Source: Clostridia bacterium (GTDB lineage Bacteria > Bacillota > DSM-521 > Neomoorellales > Neomoorellaceae). Taken from it: 13,596 nt of DNA. The DNA is taken from the NCBI GenBank assembly GCA_012727745.1, contig JAAYGJ010000063.1, positions 1 to 13,596 on the forward strand, in the 5' to 3' direction. Numbering within the stretch: position 1 is the first letter of the stretch; each line of letters begins with the position of its first letter. Below are positions 7,497-13,596 of the stretch, piece after piece. The notes under the pieces were generated by a model. The model worked only from the letters and a program-made list of their open reading frames with translations. It was not told where the DNA came from and did no database searches. The position numbers and the translations under genes were made by a program.

Positions 7497-7590
7497 GTCA
7501 ATATCATTATCTTGTCAAACACATTATCATTACACAGAAAAACACTCCCGACAAAAAAGGACAAACTCATTTGTACAGAAGTTTTTCTGT
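7486..7590 (-). promoter_or_regulatory. Antiterminator and anti-antiterminator segments of the ino1 leader
   Basis: In transcript order: segment A is ACAGAAAAAC (7590-7581), B is GGAGTGTTTTTCTGT (7548-7534), and C is AAAAACACTCC (7496-7486). A pairs with the 3' part of B over ten bases. The 5' part of B pairs with C over eleven bases. C is also the 5' arm of the terminator. A:B and B:C are mutually exclusive because they share GTTTTT of B. A also has a local hairpin, ACAGAA-AAAC-TTCTGT (7590-7575). The arrangement fits a transcription attenuator, but the ligand or effector is unknown. Confidence 0.6.
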
Positions 7591-7617
7591 TAACTAATAT
7601 TGTGTTAGCGCAACTTG

Positions 7618-7644
7618 TTAGCACTCGTTTTAAAAGGCTGCTAA
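7618..7644. promoter_or_regulatory. CIRCE element (HrcA operator)
   Basis: The plus strand reads TTAGCACTC, nine bases, GGCTGCTAA. The CIRCE consensus is TTAGCACTC-N9-GAGTGCTAA, so 16 of 18 defined positions match, the spacer is exactly nine and one half-site is perfect. It begins six bases downstream of the -10 box of the minus-strand promoter, where bound HrcA would block initiation at ino1. CIRCE normally controls groESL and hrcA-dnaK; neither is here. Confidence 0.82.
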
Positions 7645-7649
7645 TAAAT

Positions 7650-7658
7650 ATTATAGCA
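7650..7658 (-). promoter_or_regulatory. Extended -10 promoter of the ino1 operon
   Basis: The minus strand reads TGC-TATAAT (7658-7650), a perfect -10 with the TGn extension. The -35 region is poor, as is tolerated with an extended -10. The predicted start is about 7643, inside CIRCE, giving a leader of about 285 bases before the GTG of ino1. No other convincing promoter was found nearer the gene. Confidence 0.65.
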
Positions 7659-7767
7659 CAACTTGTGCCAATTACTAGTTTAAACATCCAGTTTCATCCC
7701 GCGACAAACCTAGCCAGCAGAAAAAATTCGTAAAAAACGGCTCTCTACTAGCGCAAAAAGAAAATGA

Positions 7768-7783
7768 GGGCTCCGCAGAGCCC
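7768..7783 (-). terminator. Terminator of the ferritin-like gene
   Basis: GGGCTC-CGCA-GAGCCC is a perfect six-pair stem with a tetraloop, followed on the minus strand by TCATTTTCTTTTT. It lies about 100 bases past the ferritin-like stop and separates that gene from the ino1 promoter. Confidence 0.75.
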
Positions 7784-7879
7784 ACATTCACGGTATAATT
7801 TAAGCTGTTCTACTAACAACCCACACTAAAAACCATCGAACCAAAGGTAGCAAAGCTTTGGCAGGCCTGCTCCCTCAAA

Positions 7880-8461
7880 TTAGCAGTGCCTGGGACAGTA
7901 TTTACGCATCGCTTGGGTGAACAAATTGAGATGATGCTGTTCGTCCTGGATAATTCGCTCCAGCAGATTAACAATATGGGGATCTTTAATCAACTGCTGG
8001 TGCTTGCGATAAGAAGCTATCGCCTGCTCTTCAGCAGCAATGTCCGCTGCCAGCCGGTCACAAACAGCGTTGCCGTAATAGACATAAGATGCATTCCAGT
8101 AAACCCGTTGATTATCAACCAGGCTGTAATAGCGGGGGTTTGCCCCCAGCAAAATAATTGTTTCGGCCAGCAATTCCAGATGGAACATTTCAATAATAGC
8201 AATACATTCTTCTAATTCAGCCAGGTCTTTGTATTTTCCTGCAAAGACAAAATTATGATAAAGGTATTGATTAATAGCGGTAAATTCGCTCACCCGGCCG
8301 GCATAGTCCTCAAGCAATAGTTCGGCATAGTAAAGATTACGTCCTAAAACTTTAGGTTCCGGGTAAGGTATGGGTAATGCGCACCATCTTTTGAGGTGTT
8401 GATTATTTTCAGCGCAATTTTCTTTGGCCCCGGCTTTTATTTCCGTTTTAACCTCACTCAA
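7880..8461 (-). CDS. Ferritin-like di-iron protein
   Basis: This 193-residue protein is predicted to be a four-helix bundle with a di-iron or di-manganese site. The ligand pattern is complete: E59 (SEFTAINQY), E91-x-x-H94 (EMFH), E144 or E145 (AAEEQAIASY) and E174-x-x-H177 (EQHH). The region is close in style to the ferritin-like and CotJC/manganese-catalase relatives of spore-forming Firmicutes. An N-terminal extension of about 45 residues and a Cys-containing tail (YCPRHC) are outside the core. The likely role is metal storage or peroxide handling, which cannot be fixed further. The start is TTG at 8461 with AGGTGG upstream; no ATG lies in frame near it. The gene is transcribed alone, away from the RDD gene, and ends at a good terminator. 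The superfamily call is firm, the subfamily uncertain. Confidence 0.8.
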   Translation of the reverse strand: MSEVKTEIKAGAKENCAENNQHLKRWCALPIPYPEPKVLGRNLYYAELLLEDYAGRVSEFTAINQYLYHNFVFAGKYKDLAELEECIAIIEMFHLELLAETIILLGANPRYYSLVDNQRVYWNASYVYYGNAVCDRLAADIAAEEQAIASYRKHQQLIKDPHIVNLLERIIQDEQHHLNLFTQAMRKYCPRHC

Positions 8462-8524
8462 GCTAAACTCACCACCTCTGCTTTAATAACAGCCCTCATA
8501 AAATAATATGCAACAGCCCAGGTG

Positions 8525-8534
8525 TATGTACATA
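8525..8534. promoter_or_regulatory. Palindrome in the divergent ferritin-like/RDD spacer
   Basis: TATGTACATA is a perfect ten-base palindrome in the AT-rich spacer between two divergent genes. A TATTAT on the minus strand lies close by but no good -35 goes with it. It could be a small operator; nothing else supports it. Confidence 0.2.
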
Positions 8535-8636
8535 AAAATACAATATTACAACCGATCTCCTGGAAGGAAAAACCTGCAAAGGTGTAGAATGGTTTATTAA
8601 TTGAATTTTTTGTTACTAAAGAAAGGGGGTTTTAAC

Positions 8637-9194
8637 ATGAAGCATAATTGCCCCCGCTGCGGTACTGTACTTGAAGCCGGAGCAGTCTATTGCAGCAACT
8701 GTGGCGGGCAAATTGCACCTCATCCCGGTGAGGAGCGGACTGTCACCCCTGCCCAGAAGTCAAACCCCGGTCAGGAGGGCTATGAAACTCCGGACCTACC
8801 CCTGGCTGCTACCCTTACCAAGGCCACCTTTGGCGTGAGACTGCTGGCCTATATCGTCGATGTGATTATCCTGACAGCAATCCAGATGCTCTTTGCGGCA
8901 ATCTCGCCCGATGTTGCTCTTGTTACCAACGTCATTGTCACTGCCGCTTATTTCACCATCATGGTCGGACGGGACGGACAAACTTTCGGCAAAAAATTTA
9001 TGGGTATTAAGATTATTACTGCGGACGGTAATGTCCCCAGTTACGGCAAAGCATTTATCCGCCATATAGGGCAAATCATTTCTGCTTTAATTCTGGGACT
9101 TGGCTACCTCTTAATCCTCTTTGACAAACAAAGCCAGGCCCTCCATGACAAGATTGCCGGCACTTACGTGGTTAAAGCACCGCGTACTTTTTAA
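8637..9194 (+). CDS. Zinc-ribbon and RDD-domain membrane protein
   Basis: The N-terminal zinc ribbon is C-P-R-C ... C-S-N-C-G (residues 5-8 and 20-24) and is followed by a linker rich in P, E and T to about 55. The RDD domain starts at FGVRLLAYIVDVIIL with the name-giving Arg and Asp, has two or three hydrophobic segments (about 66-82, 88-106 and 138-160), the T-F-G-K-K-x-M-G-I-K-I motif, and ends with Q-A-L-H-D-K-I-A-G-T-Y-V-V. The total of 185 residues is normal. The ATG at 8637 has AAAGGGGG eight bases upstream and is preferred over an in-frame TTG at 8601, which has no ribosome site. RDD proteins are poorly characterised; some act in ion or solute transport. No terminator is seen after the stop, so the DUF4349 gene may be cotranscribed. 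Confidence 0.85.
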   Translation: MKHNCPRCGTVLEAGAVYCSNCGGQIAPHPGEERTVTPAQKSNPGQEGYETPDLPLAATLTKATFGVRLLAYIVDVIILTAIQMLFAAISPDVALVTNVIVTAAYFTIMVGRDGQTFGKKFMGIKIITADGNVPSYGKAFIRHIGQIISALILGLGYLLILFDKQSQALHDKIAGTYVVKAPRTF

Positions 9195-9242
9195 CTAGTA
9201 TATCTCACTTCTCATATCCCACCTCCCATCTTTTTAAAGGAT

Positions 9243-9350
9243 TTGTTCCGCGCTGGGCGCAACGTGGTGGATAGCAAATTGTTTTTCACAGAGGAAGGAT
9301 CAGGCCGGTCCCGGGAAGGCACCCAAATTTATGGGGTGAAGTGGGAACAA
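9243..9350 (+). ncRNA. Possible structured leader upstream of the DUF4349 gene
   Basis: TTGTTCC (9243-9249) pairs with GGAACAA (9344-9350), closing about 94 bases. Inside are a GCGC-TGG-GCGC hairpin (9250-9260) and a CACCC ... GGGTG stem (9320-9324 with 9334-9338), and the segment is G-rich compared with the flanks. It ends 32 bases before the ATG. It matches no riboswitch class that I can identify, and no terminator partner is visible. A cis-regulatory RNA is plausible but unproven. Confidence 0.3.
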
Positions 9351-9382
9351 TAGAACTTTATTTTCCAGGGAGGTTTTTCTCT

Positions 9383-10336
9383 ATGGCCGTTCACCAGCCA
9401 GTTGTGCCTACTATAAAACGCCCTCTGGAGAAGGGGCGTATTTTTATTGCAGTTCTGCTGCTATTTTCCCTGCTAGTCCTCCTGGCAGGCGGCTGTGGTG
9501 CCGCGACTAAAGCTGCCCAGGACGCGGCCGCCCCCATGGAAATGGAACTAGCAGTACCGGAAAGTGAAACCAGGGCAGGTTACGCAAACTTAATTGATTC
9601 TTACGCCAGTATTGAAGCTGCGCTGATCGACCGCAAGGTTATCCGCAATGCAGATATTAATATCTCAGTCAAAGACATCCAGGAAGCTACCCGCAGGGTA
9701 ACCCAGATGCTAACAGCGGCCGGCGGTATAGTCTCCGATTCTTCAATTTACAGGGACGGCGACCGCCTTCAGGCCACGATGCAGCTCCGCCTGCCTGCTA
9801 ACCGTTTTGAGGAATTTATCCTCGAACTGGAGGAGCTGGGAGAAATCACCCACCAGCGCATCTACAGTGAGGATGTGACCGAAGAATTCATCGATCTGGA
9901 AGCTAAAATAAAAAACCTGGAAAGCCAGGAAGAAACCTTGCGCTAACTAATTAGCCAATGCGATAATGTGCACGATTTGCTGGCTGTAGAAAAAGAATTG
10001 GCCCGGGTACGCTCGGAAATCGATTCCTTAAAAGGCCGCCTGCGCTACCTCTCCGATCGGGTCGACCTTTCCACCATTAATTTAAGGCTCAAAGAATTAA
10101 GCCCCCTGGACCAGCGCATTTCTGCCAGCAACCTCTCAGGCTTGGGCAAACGCAGCTTGCAAGCCTTTATCCGGGCTACCAACCTGGTGCTGGAACTGCT
10201 AGGCGGGCTGGTAGTGTTGCTTGTTGGTGCCATACCCCTATTAATCTTCCTGGGACTATTAGTCCTGCTGGTCAGATACCCCTTTAGATGGCTGCGGCAA
10301 TTTGTCAATAAACGCAAATCCGATCGCCAGGAATAA
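9383..10336 (+). pseudogene. DUF4349 lipoprotein, interrupted by an in-frame TAA
   Basis: The start is ATG 9383 with AGGGAGG at 9367-9373; an in-frame GTG at 9341 has no such site. The N-terminus is a lipoprotein signal: basic residues, FIAVLLLFSLLVLLAGG, then Cys in AGGC. The DUF4349 body includes R-x-x-x-R-N-A-D-I-N-I-S-V (about 90-100), a beta region, and a coiled-coil hairpin (DLEAKIKNLESQEETL, then LLAVEKELARVRSEID). A C-terminal membrane helix pair (about 275-300) ends in a basic tail. A TAA at 9944-9946 falls in the coiled coil between EETLR and LISQC, and the same frame continues to 10336 with the family pattern unbroken. The aligned family residue is usually Glu, and GAA to TAA is one change. 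The GTG at 9968 has no ribosome site, so separate translation of the rest is unlikely. Function unknown; domain call secure. Confidence 0.85.
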
Positions 10337-10345
10337 ATAATAAGC

Positions 10346-10368
10346 CACCCCGCCAGTACAGCGGGGTG
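10346..10368. terminator. Convergent terminator, DUF4349/beta-propeller
   Basis: CACCCCGC (10346-10353) pairs perfectly with GCGGGGTG (10361-10368) around CAGTACA. TTTT follows on the plus strand, and a T-rich stretch (GGCTTATTATTTATT) on the minus strand. It sits between the two opposing stop codons and probably serves both genes. Confidence 0.85.
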
Positions 10369-10394
10369 TTTTGGTCAGTTCATAGCCTTATTAG

Positions 10395-12419
10395 CTACCG
10401 GGGGATAAGCAGGGTGTTTATCGGGGTTAAATCTGAGAGGCTGTTAGCTTTAATCATGGTTTTAGATACAGTATAGAGGACGTCCCCAATATAAAGGATC
10501 CTCTCTATATTGCTGTCGCTGTTGTAATGAAACTGACCGGCCTGCAGGTAGTCCTCCTCGCTCAGATGGCTGATTCTGCCCTTTAAAGTAAAACCATTAA
10601 CCAGGTCGAGATTATAGACATAAGCCCCCTGGAAAGTAAACTCACCGTAAGGGGGAAAGCTGCCGTAATTAATGGCGCTACCATCTTTTATTTCCATAAG
10701 AGTTAGGGGAAAAGCCAGCAGATTTTTATCTTTGGCAAATAAGAGGGCTTTATGGTTGCGCAATAGTTCGGAATCCGTGCCCCGGTCACCGATTACTACT
10801 TTAAATTTTTCTACCGGATTTTGCACGTCCGTTACGTCAAAAAGAGCCAGCTTCAGGCCCTGATAGAAAGCCATGCTACCTGCGCTTTTGCCCTGCCGGT
10901 CGACCTGGCTGATTTCCACCGTATCCTTGCCAAAACCGATAATGTGGTTTGCGTCATAGGGGTGCAGGTAATCACTATAGCCCGGTATTTTTAAAGCCCC
11001 CAGGACTTTAGGCTCCCCCGGGTCCTGCAAATCAAGGACAAAGAAAGGGTCTACATTTTTAAAGGTCACCAGGTAACCCCGCTTGCCCATAAAACGCGCC
11101 GCGTAAATACGTTCCCCGGGAGCAATGCCTTCCAGCCGGCCAACGACATTGAGGGAACTGCCCAGGATATAGATATTGTTCTTGGAAGTATATTCATCAT
11201 CACGCCACATATCCCCATCAGTAGTGGCGATGCGGAAATAACCTTGGTATTCGTCCATGGCAAACTGGTTCAGAATTGTCCCCGGTATCTTACCCTTGCC
11301 TGTATAGCTAGGCCGGCCCTGTTCCAGGGCAAAACGATAAATTGTTGTGCTATGCTCAATCGGCGGCACTAGTCCCAGCCTGGCAATCCCACCAGTGCCG
11401 GGCATAATCGCCGGCTGCTCGTACTCGTAATGGCTTACTGCCACATAGAGGTTTTCAAGCGAAGCATAAATATTTTCTCCGGCACCCAGGTAAGCATCTA
11501 CTGCCGCTGCTTCTTTCGGACGATCCAGGTTAATCCCGGCGATTAACATGTAATTCGGTTCGATAAAGTCAGGAAAATAACGAATACGCTCATAGCCAAT
11601 CCTGTTAAATTCTGTACCATTAGCGCTGTCCCGGTATAAGGGCAGGAGGTCAGGTGTATTTTCCGTCAAAATGCGATAACCGATATTTTTATTAGCTACC
11701 AGGTATAGAGCTGTACCTATTTTGCGGGACGAAACATAATAACCCTCCAGTTCTAACTCCCGGATAAGCTGGGGATTGCTCTTATCAGCCAGGTCATAAA
11801 CAAGAGCTTTAACCATACTTTGCCGGTAATAGGGCGGCGGGTAAATATAAGCTTGCGGCTGTTCCGATTTAAGATAGGGAGTATTGTTAACGGCAGTCCC
11901 GATTACCACCAGATACTTGTCATCCACGTAAAGTTCCTGGGGAGTAAACTCTTCCCCCTTGAACTGCAAACTACTAACAACCTGCATATTTTCTGCAGGG
12001 TAAGCCCGGACTATTATAACTCGCTGATTGTTGACCTGATAAATATAGCGACCATCGGTTTTGACAATATCCGCTTCATCTACGCCCTGAACCTGGACAT
12101 TGGTAGTGGCGTAATCTCCGGCAATAACTGCCCCGGCGGATTTACCAGCGGCTGGCGGCGCTGCGGATGGACCGGCAGCCGCTGTCGTAGCCTCTGCTTC
12201 GACTGCCATGAGCCGGGTAATCCCGCTGTACCTTGGTGTCCCCTTTTGTTCAGCTTGTCGCAACAGCTTTTTTAAGTTCTCATAAGAGCCGACTACCGGC
12301 AGGTTTTCTGCTTTATCCTTACTGGCGGCAGCCGATATTTTTAAAGCCAAAGGTGATGTTAAGACCAGCAGTAATAGCGCCAGCAGCAGTGGTAAAACAA
12401 TTATAATCACTCTTCTCAC
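10395..12419 (-). CDS. Secreted beta-propeller domain protein (COG4880 type)
   Basis: This 674-residue exported protein has an N-terminal signal or anchor (RRVIIIVLPLLLALLLLVL, about 2-20). A linker rich in Ala, Pro and Ser (about 78-97) is followed by a large beta-propeller. The family hallmark T-x-V-Q-V-x-G-V-D-E-A-D-I-V-K-T-D-G is at about 105-123. Propeller blades repeat as L-x-V-I-G or Y-L-V-x-F strands with D-L/V-x-D-x-x-x-P-x turns (for example DLADKSNPQLI, DLQDPGEPKVL and DVTDVQNPVEK). GTG 12419 is chosen because AAAGGGGG lies nine bases upstream and the signal peptide then begins at once; an in-frame ATG at 12539 would add 40 residues that run through the terminator of the upstream gene. 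The gene is expected to have its own promoter in 12420-12505. Function in this family is unknown; it is often predicted to bind ligands or proteins at the cell surface. Confidence 0.88.
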   Translation of the reverse strand: MRRVIIIVLPLLLALLLLVLTSPLALKISAAASKDKAENLPVVGSYENLKKLLRQAEQKGTPRYSGITRLMAVEAEATTAAAGPSAAPPAAGKSAGAVIAGDYATTNVQVQGVDEADIVKTDGRYIYQVNNQRVIIVRAYPAENMQVVSSLQFKGEEFTPQELYVDDKYLVVIGTAVNNTPYLKSEQPQAYIYPPPYYRQSMVKALVYDLADKSNPQLIRELELEGYYVSSRKIGTALYLVANKNIGYRILTENTPDLLPLYRDSANGTEFNRIGYERIRYFPDFIEPNYMLIAGINLDRPKEAAAVDAYLGAGENIYASLENLYVAVSHYEYEQPAIMPGTGGIARLGLVPPIEHSTTIYRFALEQGRPSYTGKGKIPGTILNQFAMDEYQGYFRIATTDGDMWRDDEYTSKNNIYILGSSLNVVGRLEGIAPGERIYAARFMGKRGYLVTFKNVDPFFVLDLQDPGEPKVLGALKIPGYSDYLHPYDANHIIGFGKDTVEISQVDRQGKSAGSMAFYQGLKLALFDVTDVQNPVEKFKVVIGDRGTDSELLRNHKALLFAKDKNLLAFPLTLMEIKDGSAINYGSFPPYGEFTFQGAYVYNLDLVNGFTLKGRISHLSEEDYLQAGQFHYNSDSNIERILYIGDVLYTVSKTMIKANSLSDLTPINTLLIPR

Positions 12420-12505
12420 TGGCTTTACCCCCTTTCGTTGCTTAATAATATTGACGCATTGCTTATGATTTTGTTCCCAAATTTTTACGCATGGGCAAAA
12501 AATAA

Positions 12506-12537
12506 GCCCCTCTGCCGGGGCGCGCAGCACGAGGGGC
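12506..12537 (-). terminator. Terminator after hydroxypyruvate isomerase
   Basis: On the minus strand GCCCCTC (12537-12531) pairs with GAGGGGC (12512-12506). An inner TGC/GCA adds to the stem, and TTATTTTTTG follows. It ends the isomerase transcript about 20 bases after its stop, so the beta-propeller gene is a separate unit. Confidence 0.8.
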
Positions 12538-12555
12538 ATAAACCTTGCTCATATT

Positions 12556-13341
12556 CTACAGCTTAAAACCGTGCTCGCTAATCCAGTTTAACGAAGTCAA
12601 AGTGTCCGGCTCAGGAACATATTCTAAAGATACGTAACCTTCATAACCAAGGGCATCCAGTTCTTGCAGCAAGAATTTATAATTTATTTCGCCTGTACCG
12701 GGCTGGTGGCGGCCAGGGTTGTCAGCAATCTGGATGTGACCGATTTGTTGAAAATGCTTGCGGATGGTCGCCGTTAGCTCTCCTTCCTCACGCTGAGCGT
12801 GATAGACATCATATTGCAAGTAAACGTTAGGCGCACCTATCTCAGCAATCAACTGCATTACCTGGTTGCTGGTATTGAGCAAAAAACCGGGGATATCAAA
12901 ATGATTAATAGGCTCCAGCATCAGCTTTAAACCCTTATCCTGCAGCACAGCAGCGGCATAGCGCACATTTTCCTTTAATACCCGCTCCTGTTCAGCGGCA
13001 GCAACGCCGGCAATCTCTTTCCCAGCCAAACAGTTTAGCCGGGGTGCCCCCAGTTCTACCGCCCAGGCTGCCGCCTGCTGCACCCCGGCCCGGAATTCGT
13101 CCACCCGTTGCGGGTTAGCGGCAATACCCCGTTCACCGGCAGCCCAGTCACCGGCAGGCAGGTTAAAAAGCACCACCTTAAGCCCGTTTTCTTCTAACCT
13201 GGCCTTTACCTTATCCAGGCCGTACTCATAAGGAAACAAAAACTCCACTGCTGTAAACCCGGCCTCCCGGGCAGCCTTAAAGCGGTCCAGAAAAGGTACT
13301 TCCGTAAACAGCATGCTCAAGTTAGCAGCAAAACGCGGCAT
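12556..13341 (-). CDS. hyi: Hydroxypyruvate isomerase (TIM-barrel)
   Basis: This cytosolic enzyme interconverts hydroxypyruvate and tartronate semialdehyde. At 261 residues it is the length of the E. coli enzyme. The start PRFAANLSMLFTEVPFLDRF and G-F-x-A-V-E-F-L-F-P-Y are the classic Hyi N-terminus. The catalytic glutamates fall at E143 (MLEPIN) and E240 (SLEYVP), as in the E. coli protein. Metal and substrate residues are in QYDVYHAQ (D178, H181) and H-I-Q-I-A-D-x-P-G-R-x-x-P-G-T-G-E-I (202-219). The ATG has GGGAGG seven bases upstream. No glyoxylate carboligase or tartronate semialdehyde reductase is adjacent, so the physiological substrate could be another small hydroxy-keto acid; related xylose-isomerase-like barrels vary in specificity. 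Confidence 0.87.
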   Translation of the reverse strand: MPRFAANLSMLFTEVPFLDRFKAAREAGFTAVEFLFPYEYGLDKVKARLEENGLKVVLFNLPAGDWAAGERGIAANPQRVDEFRAGVQQAAAWAVELGAPRLNCLAGKEIAGVAAAEQERVLKENVRYAAAVLQDKGLKLMLEPINHFDIPGFLLNTSNQVMQLIAEIGAPNVYLQYDVYHAQREEGELTATIRKHFQQIGHIQIADNPGRHQPGTGEINYKFLLQELDALGYEGYVSLEYVPEPDTLTSLNWISEHGFKL

Positions 13342-13473
13342 ATCCTTACCTCCCTAAAAATTATAAATCCCACTTTACATTAAAACGGCCTTCACCCCAG
13401 CTGCAGACTGTTATTTTCAGCCATCAAGATAGGTTTCGCAGAGGCAAATCCTATTTATTTAGCGGGGTGAGAT

Positions 13474-13551
13474 GTGAGAAAATTATCATATTTATTATTT
13501 CTACTCTGCCTGTTAAATTCCTGCCTTCCCCGGGCATTTAAATCTAATTAA
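13474..13551 (+). CDS. Possible 25-residue signal-like peptide
   Basis: A GTG at 13474 follows GGGGTGA by four bases and opens a 25-codon frame: basic start (RKL), a hydrophobic core (SYLLFLLCLLN), a lipobox-like L-N-S-C, then a short tail ending FKSN and TAA. It could be a tiny exported peptide, the remnant of a lipoprotein gene, or chance. The spacing of the ribosome site is short. Confidence 0.2.
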   Translation: MRKLSYLLFLLCLLNSCLPRAFKSN

Positions 13552-13579
13552 GCCAGAATTTCGCCCCTTTGCCCCGAAC

Positions 13580-13585
13580 GGTATA
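13580..13585 (+). promoter_or_regulatory. Possible -10 box at the right edge
   Basis: TATAAT on the plus strand, with only a weak -35 (TTTCGC) 17 bases upstream. It would drive a gene beyond the window. The gene itself cannot be seen. Confidence 0.3.
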
Positions 13586-13596
13586 ATATGTAAACC

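Larger units (their letters stand above)
7606..7666. repeat. Two 13-base direct repeats flanking CIRCE
   Basis: TAGC-R-CAACTTGT occurs at 7606-7618 (R=G) and 7654-7666 (R=A), 48 bases apart. The copy over the promoter is embedded in the 13-base palindrome GCACAACTTGTGC (7656-7668). They bracket the CIRCE element, so a second regulator binding in phase on both sides is possible. Confidence 0.5.
13342..13596. other. Right-end spacer without a clear gene
   Basis: No convincing gene lies in these 255 bases. It holds the isomerase ribosome site (13349-13354), an imperfect hairpin (ATAGGTTT ... AAATCCTAT, about 13429-13454), a possible 25-residue peptide reading frame at 13474-13551, and a TATAAT at the right edge. 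The sequence between is AT-rich and featureless. Confidence 0.6.

Noticed and set aside
7448..7687. A 79-codon minus-strand frame across the ino1 leader
   Set aside because: It starts upstream of the predicted transcription start, runs through CIRCE and both arms of the terminator, and has no ribosome site or recognisable protein features. The regulatory reading explains the bases better.
7861..7870. GCAGGCCTGC palindrome past the ferritin-like gene
   Set aside because: It is a perfect ten-base palindrome but has no T run or second copy. A better terminator lies further on at 7768-7783.
9243..9350. Assignment of the leader as a ydaO/yuaA c-di-AMP riboswitch
   Set aside because: Only the ACCC ... 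GGGGTGAA portion resembles the class. The 3' conserved block (CCGACAGCTAAC-like) is absent before the start codon.
12420..12539. Upstream ATG at 12539 as the start of the beta-propeller gene
   Set aside because: The extra 40 residues would be encoded across an intrinsic terminator hairpin, with no ribosome site. The GTG at 12419 has AAAGGGGG and begins a normal signal peptide.
1..13596. Genome-wide reassignment of TAA to a sense codon
   Set aside because: At least six intact genes here end normally at TAA, several followed at once by spacers, terminators or another gene.
1..13596. CRISPR arrays, tRNA or rRNA genes, insertion sequences
   Set aside because: No regularly spaced repeats, cloverleaf sequences, rRNA signatures, transposase frames or terminal inverted repeats were seen on either strand.

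Overview
The window reads as chromosomal DNA from a thermophilic, Gram-positive-type anaerobe, most likely a Clostridia-class Firmicute. This is inference. It rests on strong GGAGG-type ribosome sites, frequent GTG and TTG starts, a CIRCE heat-shock operator, a COG4880-type beta-propeller protein, and a probable di-myo-inositol phosphate (DIP) pathway, DIP being a solute of thermophiles and hyperthermophiles.

Layout. 1-3027 (+): a three-gene export cassette made of a NEW3-domain membrane-anchored protein (5' end outside the window), an ABC ATPase with a one-base frameshift just before Walker A, and an ABC-2 permease. 3224-4902 (+): an acyl-ACP thioesterase and a PHP-domain phosphoesterase. 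7356-4934 (-): myo-inositol-1-phosphate synthase followed by a cytidylyltransferase and a CDP-alcohol transferase. The last two lie in one reading frame, split by a single TAA, and together look like the bifunctional IPCT/DIPP synthase. 8461-7880 (-): a ferritin-like di-iron protein. 8637-10336 (+): a zinc-ribbon/RDD membrane protein and a DUF4349 lipoprotein that also carries an in-frame TAA. 12419-10395 (-): a secreted beta-propeller protein. 13341-12556 (-): hydroxypyruvate isomerase.

The most interesting stretch is the roughly 300-base leader of the inositol operon (7356-7668). It has an extended -10 promoter with a CIRCE (HrcA) operator laid over the expected start site, two copies of a 13-base element flanking that operator, and a set of alternating complementary segments that can fold either into an intrinsic terminator or into an antiterminator. 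A consensus Shine-Dalgarno sequence without an evident gene follows the terminator. This suggests that DIP synthesis is switched both by heat shock and by transcription attenuation, which I do not know to have been described.

Three genes in 13.6 kb are broken by one small change each (one frameshift, two TAA codons). TAA is an ordinary stop for other genes here, so genetic-code reassignment is unlikely. Sequence error, recent decay, or local recoding remain open.
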